64,000 nt of DNA, taken from an uncultured Candidatus Saccharibacteria bacterium. Its GTDB lineage: Bacteria > Patescibacteriota > Saccharimonadia > Saccharimonadales > Saccharimonadaceae. Positions 40,146 through 50,069 of the stretch are shown here, one piece after another. The notes beneath the pieces were generated by a model that was given only the letters and a program-made list of their open reading frames with translations, had not been told where the DNA came from and made no database searches. Position 1 is the stretch's first letter. Every line of letters begins with the position of its first letter. The position numbers and the translations under genes are program-made. The stretch is taken from positions 62,001 through 126,000 of the forward strand of contig CAMZBA010000001.1 in NCBI GenBank assembly GCA_947304395.1. Direction: 5' to 3'.

Positions 40146-42164
40146 ATGAAAAAGCTCCACACTTCGGCTATGCTGGCTGTGGCTGCAGCATTTATAGCTT
40201 CGCCAATTTTTGGCGTTGCGGATGCGAGCGCGGCATCAACAATAGCATATAAAGACTACAGTGAATTAAATCGGAATACGTTAAATAATACGTTTTCCTA
40301 TTCAAAAATATATTACACGGAAAACACAAAGGTCACATCTGTCAAAGTTGGCGCTGGCGGAACCAAGGGCAAAAGCATAACCACTACTGACACTCAGATG
40401 CTTTCGTCTGGTCGCATTATCGGCGGAGAATCATACACTGCGCTAATTGAAAATAGCACGGCGGTTGATCCTAGCGGCCATCCGCTAGACGTTTTATATA
40501 AGGTTTCGAACGTGAATCAGTGGACTAATGAACTAAATGATGACGGTACGACAAAATCGCACGCAACTTTAACGGTCAGGAAGGGCATTAGCGGTTCTAG
40601 CGCAAGTATCCATCCGGAAGAGAACGAACAAGAGGTGCAGATTATCAAGGCTGGCGACCCTATCGTAGCCTGGATAAATACTTCGCGTGCTGACGCTATA
40701 TTTACCGTAGAATTTTGCAAGAAGGGTACTTATGTTGAGTCATCGGATAGCTGTACGCTTTCTACGAATATGAAGAGTGTTAGCAGTGCCATGTGGGACT
40801 TTGATGTTCCAAACGGCGGACGCAACACCGATAGTAATGGCAACCCTATTATTAATACGGACGGATGGTACGACTACAAGGAAGATGGCGATAAGTACTT
40901 CCATGGCAACGAAGGCATCGCACCTCTATCTGGCACAAATACGGTTTACATGAATAAAAACTCAGCTATTCAGGGAATGACCTTATCAACGGAGCAGGAC
41001 GGTATTTCTGTAAAAGATATAAATGGCGCTGCCTTTGATGGCATTTGGTACGGCAACTCTATTATGACCACGGCGACTGGATTAGGTGGTTCTTGGTCTT
41101 TCCGTTATAGCGGTCGTGGTTGTGGTGTCGGCTTTATCTTTGGCTCTGCGGTGCCTTACGCTATGCCAAAACCCAAAAAGACAGTAGATAAAACCCAGGC
41201 AAGGGTTGGCGATACTGTTACGTATCGTATCTCTCAAGAAGTGCCAAATAACTATTCTGGCGAGGCGGATATTGTAACGTTTATGAATTTATGGAGTAGG
41301 TATGACGCTATTCCTCAAAATAAGGGCTACAGTGCGCTCAAAATAAGCGACAGCTTTAACAATAGCCTTACATTACCGGCAGCTAGCACTATTAAAATCG
41401 TCGACGAAAATAATAATGACGTTACTTCTCAATTTACAGTTGCGATTAGTGGCCAAAATGTCACAGCTACCGCCAAGAATGCAACCAGTATCGGTTTCTA
41501 CGGTCATACCTACACAATGACCGTCAAGGCTACCGTAAAGTCAACAATCACTGGATCTCCAGTTCAAAACTTGGCGCAGACTAGCTACACTCCAGTAGAC
41601 GGCAGTGAAACAACCCTTCCCTCCGACCCAGTAGAAACAAAAATTTATCATACGGTCGTTACGAAATATATTAATGACGAAACTGGAGAAGAGATTGCCG
41701 ATCCGACCTCTGAAGATTACGAACATGGCAAGTCATATTATACTGACGAATCGGACGATATCCCTGAAAAATTCGTTCTTGTCAAAACTCCAGACAACGC
41801 TTCTGGTACTGTGAATCAGGACATTGAAGTAATTTATCGCTATCTCCCACCAAAAAAGGTCACGGCTCGTTACATTGATGATGAAACCGGAAAGCCAATT
41901 AGTGATCCTATCAGCGGCGAATACCCGCAGGGCGATGATTATGAAACTATTCCTCTCCCAGACGATCCAAAAGGTTATAAGCTTGTAAAAATGCCAGATA
42001 ATGCTAAAGGCGTGATGGGGAACAAAGATATTGAAGTTATCTATCGTTACCGCAAAGTTAAGAATCCAAACACGGCAGATGCTAGCGCAAAAGCATTTAT
42101 CGGTGTAATTGTCGCTAGTGTTATGGGCGGAGGATTATTCTTCGGACTCAAGCGACGTCGCTAG
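40146..42164 (+). CDS. Surface-anchored adhesin-like protein with C-terminal MucBP repeats
   Basis: Signal peptide; two MucBP-like repeats (TKYINDETGEEIADP../ARYIDDETGKPISDP..); C-terminal KNPNTAD-TM-KRRR. Confidence 0.88.
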   Translation: MKKLHTSAMLAVAAAFIASPIFGVADASAASTIAYKDYSELNRNTLNNTFSYSKIYYTENTKVTSVKVGAGGTKGKSITTTDTQMLSSGRIIGGESYTALIENSTAVDPSGHPLDVLYKVSNVNQWTNELNDDGTTKSHATLTVRKGISGSSASIHPEENEQEVQIIKAGDPIVAWINTSRADAIFTVEFCKKGTYVESSDSCTLSTNMKSVSSAMWDFDVPNGGRNTDSNGNPIINTDGWYDYKEDGDKYFHGNEGIAPLSGTNTVYMNKNSAIQGMTLSTEQDGISVKDINGAAFDGIWYGNSIMTTATGLGGSWSFRYSGRGCGVGFIFGSAVPYAMPKPKKTVDKTQARVGDTVTYRISQEVPNNYSGEADIVTFMNLWSRYDAIPQNKGYSALKISDSFNNSLTLPAASTIKIVDENNNDVTSQFTVAISGQNVTATAKNATSIGFYGHTYTMTVKATVKSTITGSPVQNLAQTSYTPVDGSETTLPSDPVETKIYHTVVTKYINDETGEEIADPTSEDYEHGKSYYTDESDDIPEKFVLVKTPDNASGTVNQDIEVIYRYLPPKKVTARYIDDETGKPISDPISGEYPQGDDYETIPLPDDPKGYKLVKMPDNAKGVMGNKDIEVIYRYRKVKNPNTADASAKAFIGVIVASVMGGGLFFGLKRRR

Positions 42165-42194
42165 AAGACAAAAAAGTATTTTTTCTCAATATTT

Positions 42195-42225
42195 ATACAG
42201 CCGCAAAATGCGGCTGTATTTTTTT
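42195..42225 (+). terminator. Intrinsic terminator
   Basis: ATACAGCCGC-aaaat-GCGGCTGTATTTTTTT. Confidence 0.92.
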
Positions 42226-42278
42226 GACACCTATCAGACAAAAAGATATACTAAACTCAAGAAAAAAGAGGAGTTATT

Positions 42279-44099
42279 ATGTGTGGAATTGTGGGATATG
42301 TTGGTAAACGAACTGCACAAAATGTGCTATTAAATGGACTCAAGCGTCTCGAGTATCGTGGATACGATTCTGCCGGTATTGCTACTCTAGATGATAATAA
42401 TGATCCGCACATTGCGCGCTCCGTAGGGAAGATTGCTGAGCTAGAGAACGTTCTACTCGCAAAGCCGCACGATGGTCATCTTGGCATTGGCCATACTCGC
42501 TGGGCTACGCATGGTGGAGTAACTGTCGCGAACGCCCATCCGCATCATGTTGGAAACGTCTATCTTGTCCATAATGGTATTATTGAGAATTACAAAGAGC
42601 TCAAGAAAGGTCTGTCTAGCTATAAATTTCAGTCCGATACAGACACGGAAGTATTTGCTGCGTTAATCGATAGTTACTATAAAGATGGAATATCCCTAAA
42701 GGATGCGGTCGCAAAAGCTGCCAAGAAAGTTCGTGGCACTTATGGCATTGCAGTTTTCTCGCCAAATGAACCGGGCTCTATTGTGGTTGCTCGACTTGGT
42801 TCTCCGCTTATTATTGGTATCGGCCACGGCGAGACTGTCATTGCTTCTGACGCGTCGGCGTTATTGGGTTATACCCGTGAGGCTATTTACCTCAACGATG
42901 GTGAATTGGCTGTCTGCACGGAAAATGGCGCGGAGGTATTCAATCTCAATCTCAAACATCTCAATGCTAGCCCAGAAACGATTGAGGGCGATGTTGAGCA
43001 AATTCAAAAGGGCGGTTATGACCATTTTCTTCTCAAAGAAATCATGGAGCAGGCCACTACTCTCCATAACACACTTTCTGGCCGTATAGATCTTAAAAAT
43101 GGCAAGATGCACCTAGGTGGGCCAAATCTTTCCGAAGAGGAGATGCGCAATATTCACCATGTAGTTATTGTTGGTTGCGGAACCGCTTATTACGCAGGCC
43201 TGCTCGCGTCGTACTATATGGAGCAACTCGTTCCAGACTTAACTACCGAAGTTGTAATTGCATCAGAATATCGCTATCGCTCGTTCCATTTGCCAAAAGA
43301 CTCAGTTGCCCTAATTGTCTCTCAGTCGGGCGAGACCGCCGATACGCTTGCATGTTTGCGCGAAATAAAGAAGCGCGGTATAAAGACGCTTGGTATCGTG
43401 AATGTAATCGGCTCCACGATTGCTCGTGAAGTTAACGGTGGCACTTATGTGCATGCCGGTCCAGAAATTTCCGTTGCTTCCACGAAAGCATTTACGGCCC
43501 AGGTGGTAACAATGATAATGTTCGCCGGTATGCTTGCGGAATATCACGGTGGCAACGCTGAATTAATCGCTAAAATTACCAAAGAACTATCCATGCTGCC
43601 GAAAGAGATCGAAAAGACTCTTAAGAATCATCGCGACGAAATTAAGACTTTAGCTAAAAAATATGTTAAATATAATAATGCTCTATATCTTGGACGCGAT
43701 ACAGCCTATCCAATCGCGCTAGAGGGTGCTTTGAAGTTGAAAGAGATTTCATATACGCACGCCGAAGGTTATGCGTCTGGCGAGCTTAAGCATGGACCAA
43801 TTGCACTTGTTGACGAGACTTTCTTTGAGGTATTCAACATTCTAGATAACTGGCTGTTTGATAAATCTATTGGTGGCCTTCATGAAGTGCGCGCTCGTGG
43901 CGGTAAAGCAATCGTGTTCACTAATAGCAAAGCCGAAATCGAAGCCGATGATATCGTTCGCATTAACAGCAAGATTAAGATTCTTGCACCTCTACTTCTC
44001 AACACTCTTCAGCAATTGTTTGCATATTATATTGCAGTTGGTCGCGGTAATGACGTGGATCAACCGCGCAACTTAGCTAAATCGGTTACTGTGGAGTAG
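42279..44099 (+). CDS. glmS: Glutamine--fructose-6-phosphate aminotransferase
   Basis: MCGIVGYVGKRTAQNVLLNGLKRLEYRGYDSAGIA; SIS domains; C-terminal DVDQPRNLAKSVTVE. Confidence 0.97.
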   Translation: MCGIVGYVGKRTAQNVLLNGLKRLEYRGYDSAGIATLDDNNDPHIARSVGKIAELENVLLAKPHDGHLGIGHTRWATHGGVTVANAHPHHVGNVYLVHNGIIENYKELKKGLSSYKFQSDTDTEVFAALIDSYYKDGISLKDAVAKAAKKVRGTYGIAVFSPNEPGSIVVARLGSPLIIGIGHGETVIASDASALLGYTREAIYLNDGELAVCTENGAEVFNLNLKHLNASPETIEGDVEQIQKGGYDHFLLKEIMEQATTLHNTLSGRIDLKNGKMHLGGPNLSEEEMRNIHHVVIVGCGTAYYAGLLASYYMEQLVPDLTTEVVIASEYRYRSFHLPKDSVALIVSQSGETADTLACLREIKKRGIKTLGIVNVIGSTIAREVNGGTYVHAGPEISVASTKAFTAQVVTMIMFAGMLAEYHGGNAELIAKITKELSMLPKEIEKTLKNHRDEIKTLAKKYVKYNNALYLGRDTAYPIALEGALKLKEISYTHAEGYASGELKHGPIALVDETFFEVFNILDNWLFDKSIGGLHEVRARGGKAIVFTNSKAEIEADDIVRINSKIKILAPLLLNTLQQLFAYYIAVGRGNDVDQPRNLAKSVTVE

Positions 44100-44100
44100 T

Positions 44101-45972
44101 ATGCCTGTTCGCGCTCGCTCAAAAGATTCAAATAAAACCAGCCGACGCGCTCAAAGAAAAGCTCGTAAGGCTGACGAGCGCAAACGTCCAGAATATCCGC
44201 GGATTGATTTTAAATCAATTCTATATTGTATGAAAATTTACCGAAAGGCGGTTGGCCCACGTAGGTATTTTTTCTGGTTCTATCGTGTCGTCTCGTCGGT
44301 AACTCCTGCATTGACGGCGGTTATCGCCGGTTATGTTGTGACTTGCATTTCGGATGCGGTAGTTTCCCCGACGCACGACCTAACCTCTTTTATTGTCGCT
44401 GTGGCGATGCTGCTGTCCGTGCAGTTTATTACGATAGTTCTGTATGCTATTTATCGTCTTCTTTCGATTTCTGCAAGCCAAGAGACGTATATTTACGTAA
44501 GTGAACTTGTGGCGACGAAATACATTCAAATTCCGCTCGCCATGCGTGAAACGCAGGAATTCGCCGATAAATTTGAACGCGTGCGCGAATTTGGTCTATC
44601 GATCGACTATGTTTCAACGAGCGCTATTACCGTGGCCTCTTCGGTGATTAGTTTGATATCAATTATTGTCGCAACGTTAGTGGTCTCGCCGTTTATTACA
44701 GTAGCAATACTAATAGCCGCAATTCCATCTTCAATATTAAGCCTTCGTATAGCTGCTCGCGAGCGACGCAATTGGCGCGAGTTTACAAAAGATCGTCGCA
44801 TTGCTTCGGCTATTGAGCGCAAAATTACCAATTCTGACTCTGCGCTAGAAATCGAGTTAAATGGTCTGTCGAAACACCTCGTTTTACAGATGATAAAAGC
44901 TCGCCGACGCAGCCAAGAACAAGATATTGCTGATAATAAAGCCTTCTTTTTGCCACGTTTCGGCGCGGACATTTTACAGGATGTAGTCGGATATATCGTT
45001 TTAATAATTGTAGCAATCCAAATTATTTACGGCCGTTTAGCAATTGGTCAATTTCTTACCGTGCGAACTTTATTATCTCAATTAAATAACAACATTAGCA
45101 GCTTTTTTGAGAGCATAACAGCTATCAATACTAGCTTAGTTAATGCAACGGATTTTATGGAGTTTATGGAAACGCCCGCTCAACATTCCGGCGATATAGA
45201 AGTCAATCATTTGCCAAAAATCGAATTCAAGCATGTCAGCTTTATGTATCCGCATTCTGACCATTTCGCCATTGAAGATGTAAGCTTTACGCTTAATCCA
45301 GGCGACAGTCTTGCGATTGTTGGCGAAAATGGTGCAGGGAAGACTACATTGATAAAACTTCTAATCGGTGCATATATGCCGCAAGAAGGCATGATTTACG
45401 TAGATGATCATCCAATCTCCGAAATCGATCGCGAATCATACCTTGGTCAGATTGGAGCACTTTTTCAAGATTACTCCCGCTACGATTTTGCTACATTGGG
45501 AGAGAATGTTTGGTTTGGCAATGTAGAGAAGCCATATAGTCGTAAAGCTATCATGGAAGCGCTCGACGATGCGGGCTTAGGTAATCTAGCTGTTGATTAT
45601 AAGAATGGTCTTAATCAGCTTTTGTCCAAGGATATAGATGCTAAAAATGCCACCAATATATCGGGCGGGCAATGGCAACGTCTTGGTATCGCACGCGCCT
45701 TTTTCCGCTCGCCTAATATCTTAATTCTTGACGAGCCGACATCGTCGGTTGACGCAAAATCGGAATACGAAATTTTTCGCAGCATCATTAAAAAACAGCA
45801 AGGAAAGAGTACTGTTATTATTTCGCATCGTTTTTCAACCGTGCGTCGCGCGGAAAAGATAATTGTGCTTGACCACGGCAAAATAATTGAGCAGGGTACG
45901 CATGGTGAACTAATTGCGCAAGACGGAGTTTATAAAGAAATGTTTGAACTTCAAGCTGAAGGTTATGCTTAA
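44101..45972 (+). CDS. ABC exporter (TM + ATPase)
   Basis: Walker A GENGAGKTTL, signature NISGGQWQRLGIARA, Walker B ILILDEPTSSVD. Confidence 0.95.
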   Translation: MPVRARSKDSNKTSRRAQRKARKADERKRPEYPRIDFKSILYCMKIYRKAVGPRRYFFWFYRVVSSVTPALTAVIAGYVVTCISDAVVSPTHDLTSFIVAVAMLLSVQFITIVLYAIYRLLSISASQETYIYVSELVATKYIQIPLAMRETQEFADKFERVREFGLSIDYVSTSAITVASSVISLISIIVATLVVSPFITVAILIAAIPSSILSLRIAARERRNWREFTKDRRIASAIERKITNSDSALEIELNGLSKHLVLQMIKARRRSQEQDIADNKAFFLPRFGADILQDVVGYIVLIIVAIQIIYGRLAIGQFLTVRTLLSQLNNNISSFFESITAINTSLVNATDFMEFMETPAQHSGDIEVNHLPKIEFKHVSFMYPHSDHFAIEDVSFTLNPGDSLAIVGENGAGKTTLIKLLIGAYMPQEGMIYVDDHPISEIDRESYLGQIGALFQDYSRYDFATLGENVWFGNVEKPYSRKAIMEALDDAGLGNLAVDYKNGLNQLLSKDIDAKNATNISGGQWQRLGIARAFFRSPNILILDEPTSSVDAKSEYEIFRSIIKKQQGKSTVIISHRFSTVRRAEKIIVLDHGKIIEQGTHGELIAQDGVYKEMFELQAEGYA

Positions 45973-45990
45973 AAGTAGTAAAATATAGTT

Positions 45991-46377
45991 ATGCGTAAGT
46001 CACGAAAAACAATGTTTTTTATAACTATCAGTATAGCTGTGATAATTTTTCTCGGCCTTGTCACTTTAATTCTTTCGCCAAAGACCTTAGCCGATACGGC
46101 CTATGATGGCGTTATTCTACTAGTGTCCGTAATTAGTATCGCAATTGCAATCTATTCTGAGATTGAACTAAATACCGAATCGCGTCGCGTTGAAAAAATG
46201 GTTCATGAAATCAATCGGATGCGCGAGAATGTTGTCAATGACATGGCAATCGACAAAAATACGCGCTACAAGCTCGATAAGATTATTGCGCTAGACGAAG
46301 AGATATATAAAAAGGTTGGCGGTCGCAAGAAAACGGCTGATTTAAAGGATAAGAAACAAACGACCCAGAAAGCATAG
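45991..46377 (+). CDS. Small two-TM membrane protein
   Basis: Two hydrophobic segments then charged C-terminus; leaderless-type start. Confidence 0.75.
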   Translation: MRKSRKTMFFITISIAVIIFLGLVTLILSPKTLADTAYDGVILLVSVISIAIAIYSEIELNTESRRVEKMVHEINRMRENVVNDMAIDKNTRYKLDKIIALDEEIYKKVGGRKKTADLKDKKQTTQKA

Positions 46378-46430
46378 GGTGGCATTATAAAGGCGTAATG
46401 GCTATATTGCTTATGTTAGAATAAAGATAT

Positions 46431-47393
46431 ATGGACATAAATCTATTAGATTTTTATTCGAGATTAGGTACAATTGCGATTATTCTTTTGCTAGGTTTTA
46501 TTCTTGGTAAATTAAAACTCATATCATCCAAGACGAATAAAGACCTCGTCAATTTGCTCCTTACTGTTTTTATGCCAGCTTCGCTGTTTATGGCTTTTCC
46601 TGCGGCATATAGTGAAGAGACATCGGAGATTTTTCTTGCGGGCCTTATTGGTGGTTTTGTTGTAATGTTGGCAATTATTCTATTGTCGCTTCTTATTTTT
46701 AATAAGAAATGGTGCAAGGGCAAGCTTCGCTACGAATCGCAATTTGCCCTTATTTTTAACAATGCAACCTTCTTGGGATACCCGATAATATCTAGCACAT
46801 TTGGCGCTCAGAGCTCGGCTGTTATTGCGTATTGCGGTTTCATAATTGCATTTAATATTGCACTATTCTCGTACGGAGTCTATCTATTTAAGCATAGGGT
46901 TGATAGTAAACTGGTTCTAAATGTCATTACGAATCCAAACATTATTGCAGTCATATTAGGGGTGTTAGTGTTCTTGACTAGCTTTAAAATACCTCCATTT
47001 CTCGATGATGCGGTAAGATTTACGAGCAACGCCACTACGGCCTTATCAATCATCTGTGTAGGCTTCATGCTAAGTACAGCAAAGTTCTTGGAGTTATTCA
47101 AGAAATGGAAGCTAGCACTTACTGCACTAATACAGTTAATTGTTGGGCCGCTTGCTACCTACGGCTTGCTTGTTGCGCTACAATACGTCGCGCGAGGCGC
47201 GGGCTTCTTCTTTCCAGATGAAGTCGTGGTGGTTTGCACACTTATTCAGGCTCTACCGACCGCTACTAGTCTCGGGCTCTTCGCTTCAAAATATGGTGGC
47301 GATGAAAAAGAGGCTTCGCAGCTTGTCACGATGTCTACGGTTTTCTCGATTATTACTATGCCGATAATGGTCAGTCTATTATTAATTCATTAA
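46431..47393 (+). CDS. AEC-family (auxin efflux carrier-like) transporter
   Basis: ~10 TM, 320 aa, LILGKLKLISSKTNKDLVNLLLTVFMPASLFMAF; paired halves. Confidence 0.85.
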   Translation: MDINLLDFYSRLGTIAIILLLGFILGKLKLISSKTNKDLVNLLLTVFMPASLFMAFPAAYSEETSEIFLAGLIGGFVVMLAIILLSLLIFNKKWCKGKLRYESQFALIFNNATFLGYPIISSTFGAQSSAVIAYCGFIIAFNIALFSYGVYLFKHRVDSKLVLNVITNPNIIAVILGVLVFLTSFKIPPFLDDAVRFTSNATTALSIICVGFMLSTAKFLELFKKWKLALTALIQLIVGPLATYGLLVALQYVARGAGFFFPDEVVVVCTLIQALPTATSLGLFASKYGGDEKEASQLVTMSTVFSIITMPIMVSLLLIH

Positions 47394-47426
47394 ATTACGA
47401 GATTAACTTATCGATACTTGAGCAAA

Positions 47427-48818
47427 CTATTTGCTGGCCGCCACAGTGGTGATGATTGGCTTTGTTGAATCAATCGCAATGGTGCTTTTTACGGTAACAG
47501 TTGCGGTAGCCGCTATGCCGTTGTGAGTTTTTGCCGTAATTGTAGCCTTGCCAATTTTTTTACTAGTCACCGTACCGCCCGTAACGGTTGCAATATTTGT
47601 ATTACTACTCGACCAAGTTACAGTATTGTCTGTGACATTACTCGGTGAGACGGTTGCTGTCAGGCAATAAGAACTCCCGACCTTAATTGTAATAGCGGAA
47701 GAGTTCAGTTTAATCCCCGTAGCCGAGATTGTGGTTGTTGCAGGAGTGACGGTCAGCGTAGCAGATACTTCTTTGCCATTAATCGAGCGAGCTTTTATTG
47801 TAACGGTACCGACTTTCTTGCCAGTCACTTTGCCGCCCGTAACGGTTGCAATATTTGTATTACTACTCGACCAAGTTATATTTTTATTAGTTGCATTGCT
47901 TGGAAGCACGCTTGCGGTAAATGTTATAGTGCCACCAACTTTTATTGATGCGCTGGATGGCGAGATTTTTACTCCAGTTACCTCAATCACGCTTGGCGTT
48001 TTTGTGAGAACAGTAACAGTTGCGGAGGCGGTCTTGCCGTTGTGGGATCGTGCGGTTATCGTAGCGGTTCCAACATTCTTACCTGTAATAACACCGCCAC
48101 TTACGGCAACAATATTTGCGTTGCTGCTCGACCAGGTGATTGTTTGATTCGTAGCATTACTTGGCTGGATGGTAGCGCTTAGGCGATAAGTATCGCCGAC
48201 TTCTAGGCTCACATTTGTCGTATTTAATTGTATACTCGACACGTTTATCGCGTTGGGCGTAGTTGGTTTCGGCTGTTGTGGTTGAGTTTGTGGTTGCGTC
48301 GGCTGTTCAGATTGCTTTGCTTTTACGGTAATTGAAGCAGATGCTCTGATATTTTCGCTCGCTTCCGCAAAAATGTAAGCAATACCTTCCTTAACGCCAG
48401 TAACGACCCCATTTTCGTTCACTTTTATGATATCCTCGTTGCTGCTCGACCAGGTCACCTTATCGGTCGAATCGGCGGGCGTCATTACCGCTACTAAGGT
48501 AGTCGACTCTCCTATCGCAATCGTGACAGAGTCGGGGTTTATATAAAATTCGGTAGCATGAATATTCGAAGAATCGCCAGGTAGTGTAGTGTCATCATCG
48601 CTAGTCGGAATGTCATCTTGGGTATTGTCATCTCCTGAACTTGTTTGTGGTCGTTGCTCCGTGGTTTGCTGAGGGTTATTTCCCGTGGGAGTAGGCTTTG
48701 GCGAGACGAGGTTTGCGATAAATGCAATTACTCCAAAAATCAAAATAGATATCGCCGCAAAACCACATATTACCGCTATGATGAAATTTCTTTTTTGATT
48801 TGGACCATCGAAATACAT
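47427..48818 (-). CDS. Membrane-anchored protein with four Big2 Ig-like domains
   Basis: N-terminal TM, Pro/Gln linker, repeats of ITWSSSNTNIATVTGGKVTGKKVGTVTIKARS type. Confidence 0.88.
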   Translation of the reverse strand: MYFDGPNQKRNFIIAVICGFAAISILIFGVIAFIANLVSPKPTPTGNNPQQTTEQRPQTSSGDDNTQDDIPTSDDDTTLPGDSSNIHATEFYINPDSVTIAIGESTTLVAVMTPADSTDKVTWSSSNEDIIKVNENGVVTGVKEGIAYIFAEASENIRASASITVKAKQSEQPTQPQTQPQQPKPTTPNAINVSSIQLNTTNVSLEVGDTYRLSATIQPSNATNQTITWSSSNANIVAVSGGVITGKNVGTATITARSHNGKTASATVTVLTKTPSVIEVTGVKISPSSASIKVGGTITFTASVLPSNATNKNITWSSSNTNIATVTGGKVTGKKVGTVTIKARSINGKEVSATLTVTPATTTISATGIKLNSSAITIKVGSSYCLTATVSPSNVTDNTVTWSSSNTNIATVTGGTVTSKKIGKATITAKTHNGIAATATVTVKSTIAIDSTKPIITTVAASK

Positions 48819-48873
48819 CTTGCCTCTTTCAAAAATTATAGCACGAGCGTAAGCACTTCAGCTGGCGTAAGTT

Positions 48874-49446
48874 TTAATAGTCACATAATGACGGGGCATT
48901 TAATAAGTCGTCTAACGTTACGGCTTTGTCTATCGTAGAATATTTCGCAAATCGCTCTTCGGTTTTTGCTATATTTTTTAACTGCTCAAAACCGATTTCT
49001 TCAACTTCTATTTGTTCTCCGCCGTCTAGTTTTTGCGGTTCTTGCGATATAAAATTAGTCGCAATAAAAGTATAGACTAACCAGTCAATCTTCATGAATG
49101 GTTGGCGTACTTCTACTAATTTCCAAGTGCGAAAAGACATGCCGGTCTCTTCTAGCATTTCGCGTTTTGCGGCGTCTAATTCTGTTTCCGCTGGATTATC
49201 ATTTCGTCCGCCCGGTAGATCATAGAACCAATCTTTTCGTGGCTGTTTTTGGCGAGTAATTACGATTTTATTATCTTTTATGGCAATAATTTTTACCGTA
49301 TCCGTTCGACTTAACATCTCGAATGTTTCAGTCGTACCATCAAAAAGCTTTTGTGGCCATTGATGCACATTAAAAATTCTCCCCGAAAAAACCAATTCTG
49401 CATTTTCTGGAACTGTTAATATCCCGTTGGGTGTATATTTGCGCAT
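48874..49446 (-). CDS. NUDIX hydrolase
   Basis: Nudix box GGRNDNPAETELDAAKREMLEETGM (close to GX5EX7REUXEEXGU). Confidence 0.9.
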   Translation of the reverse strand: MRKYTPNGILTVPENAELVFSGRIFNVHQWPQKLFDGTTETFEMLSRTDTVKIIAIKDNKIVITRQKQPRKDWFYDLPGGRNDNPAETELDAAKREMLEETGMSFRTWKLVEVRQPFMKIDWLVYTFIATNFISQEPQKLDGGEQIEVEEIGFEQLKNIAKTEERFAKYSTIDKAVTLDDLLNAPSLCDY

Positions 49447-49524
49447 AACATCATTTTATCATTTTCAGTAATATATTCGAGCGATGCGGGTTTTTCTTTT
49501 ATCGCGGAGTTTCTTTTAAGGCGT

Positions 49525-49554
49525 GAAAAAGCCGCCCAGGCAAGCCGGGCGGCG
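49525..49554 (-). terminator. GC-rich intrinsic terminator of the 101-aa gene
   Basis: Minus strand GCCGCCCGGCTTGCCTGGGCGGCTTTTTC. Confidence 0.85.
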
Positions 49555-49586
49555 GAAAGGAACCGAAGGGGGGCGGAAACAGCCAG

Positions 49587-49892
49587 TTATTCCGAGCCGG
49601 GGCGGGTCAGCATTGCGTATCCAGTATGTTCCTCTGTGTCGTAGAACATTCTGAATTTAACGCCGTGAACACCGTGAGCCGTACATCTCCCTTCCAGGTT
49701 CAGGCGGTGGCCAGAGCCGTCTTCGTGCGAAAGGCCGTAGAGCTTCGTAACTTTGATAGCTACGCCCTTCGCGGAAGGGGTCTGGGCTGCAAACTCCATC
49801 GTTACCTGCACATCTTTGTCGTGGACGTGCTCATAAGCGGAGAAAAATGCGCCCCTTTCGGGTCCACCGAGAATCTCATACCGTACATCCAT
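49587..49892 (-). CDS. Small protein of unknown function (101 aa)
   Basis: SD AAAGGAG, own consensus promoter and terminator; GC-richer codons than neighbours. Confidence 0.75.
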   Translation of the reverse strand: MDVRYEILGGPERGAFFSAYEHVHDKDVQVTMEFAAQTPSAKGVAIKVTKLYGLSHEDGSGHRLNLEGRCTAHGVHGVKFRMFYDTEEHTGYAMLTRPGSE

Positions 49893-49969
49893 ACGGAACT
49901 CCTTTCATAAAGTACTCCCAATCTTGCGACTGGGGTGAAATGTTGTCTCACAATTGAGCCAACAGTAGC

Positions 49970-49998
49970 ATTATACTACATTAGAGACTATTTGTCAA
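49970..49998 (-). promoter_or_regulatory. Perfect consensus promoter TTGACA-17-TATAAT
   Basis: Minus strand TTGACAaatagtctctaatgtagTATAAT. Confidence 0.9.
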
Positions 49999-50069
49999 TA
50001 GTATATCTATTATCTCGGGCGTTAAAACACCCTTCGTGAGCGTAAAAGATATATAATTATTAATCAGAT

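Noticed and set aside
42705-43090. Plus-frame ORFs inside glmS
   Set aside because: Out-of-frame within a strongly recognised housekeeping gene.
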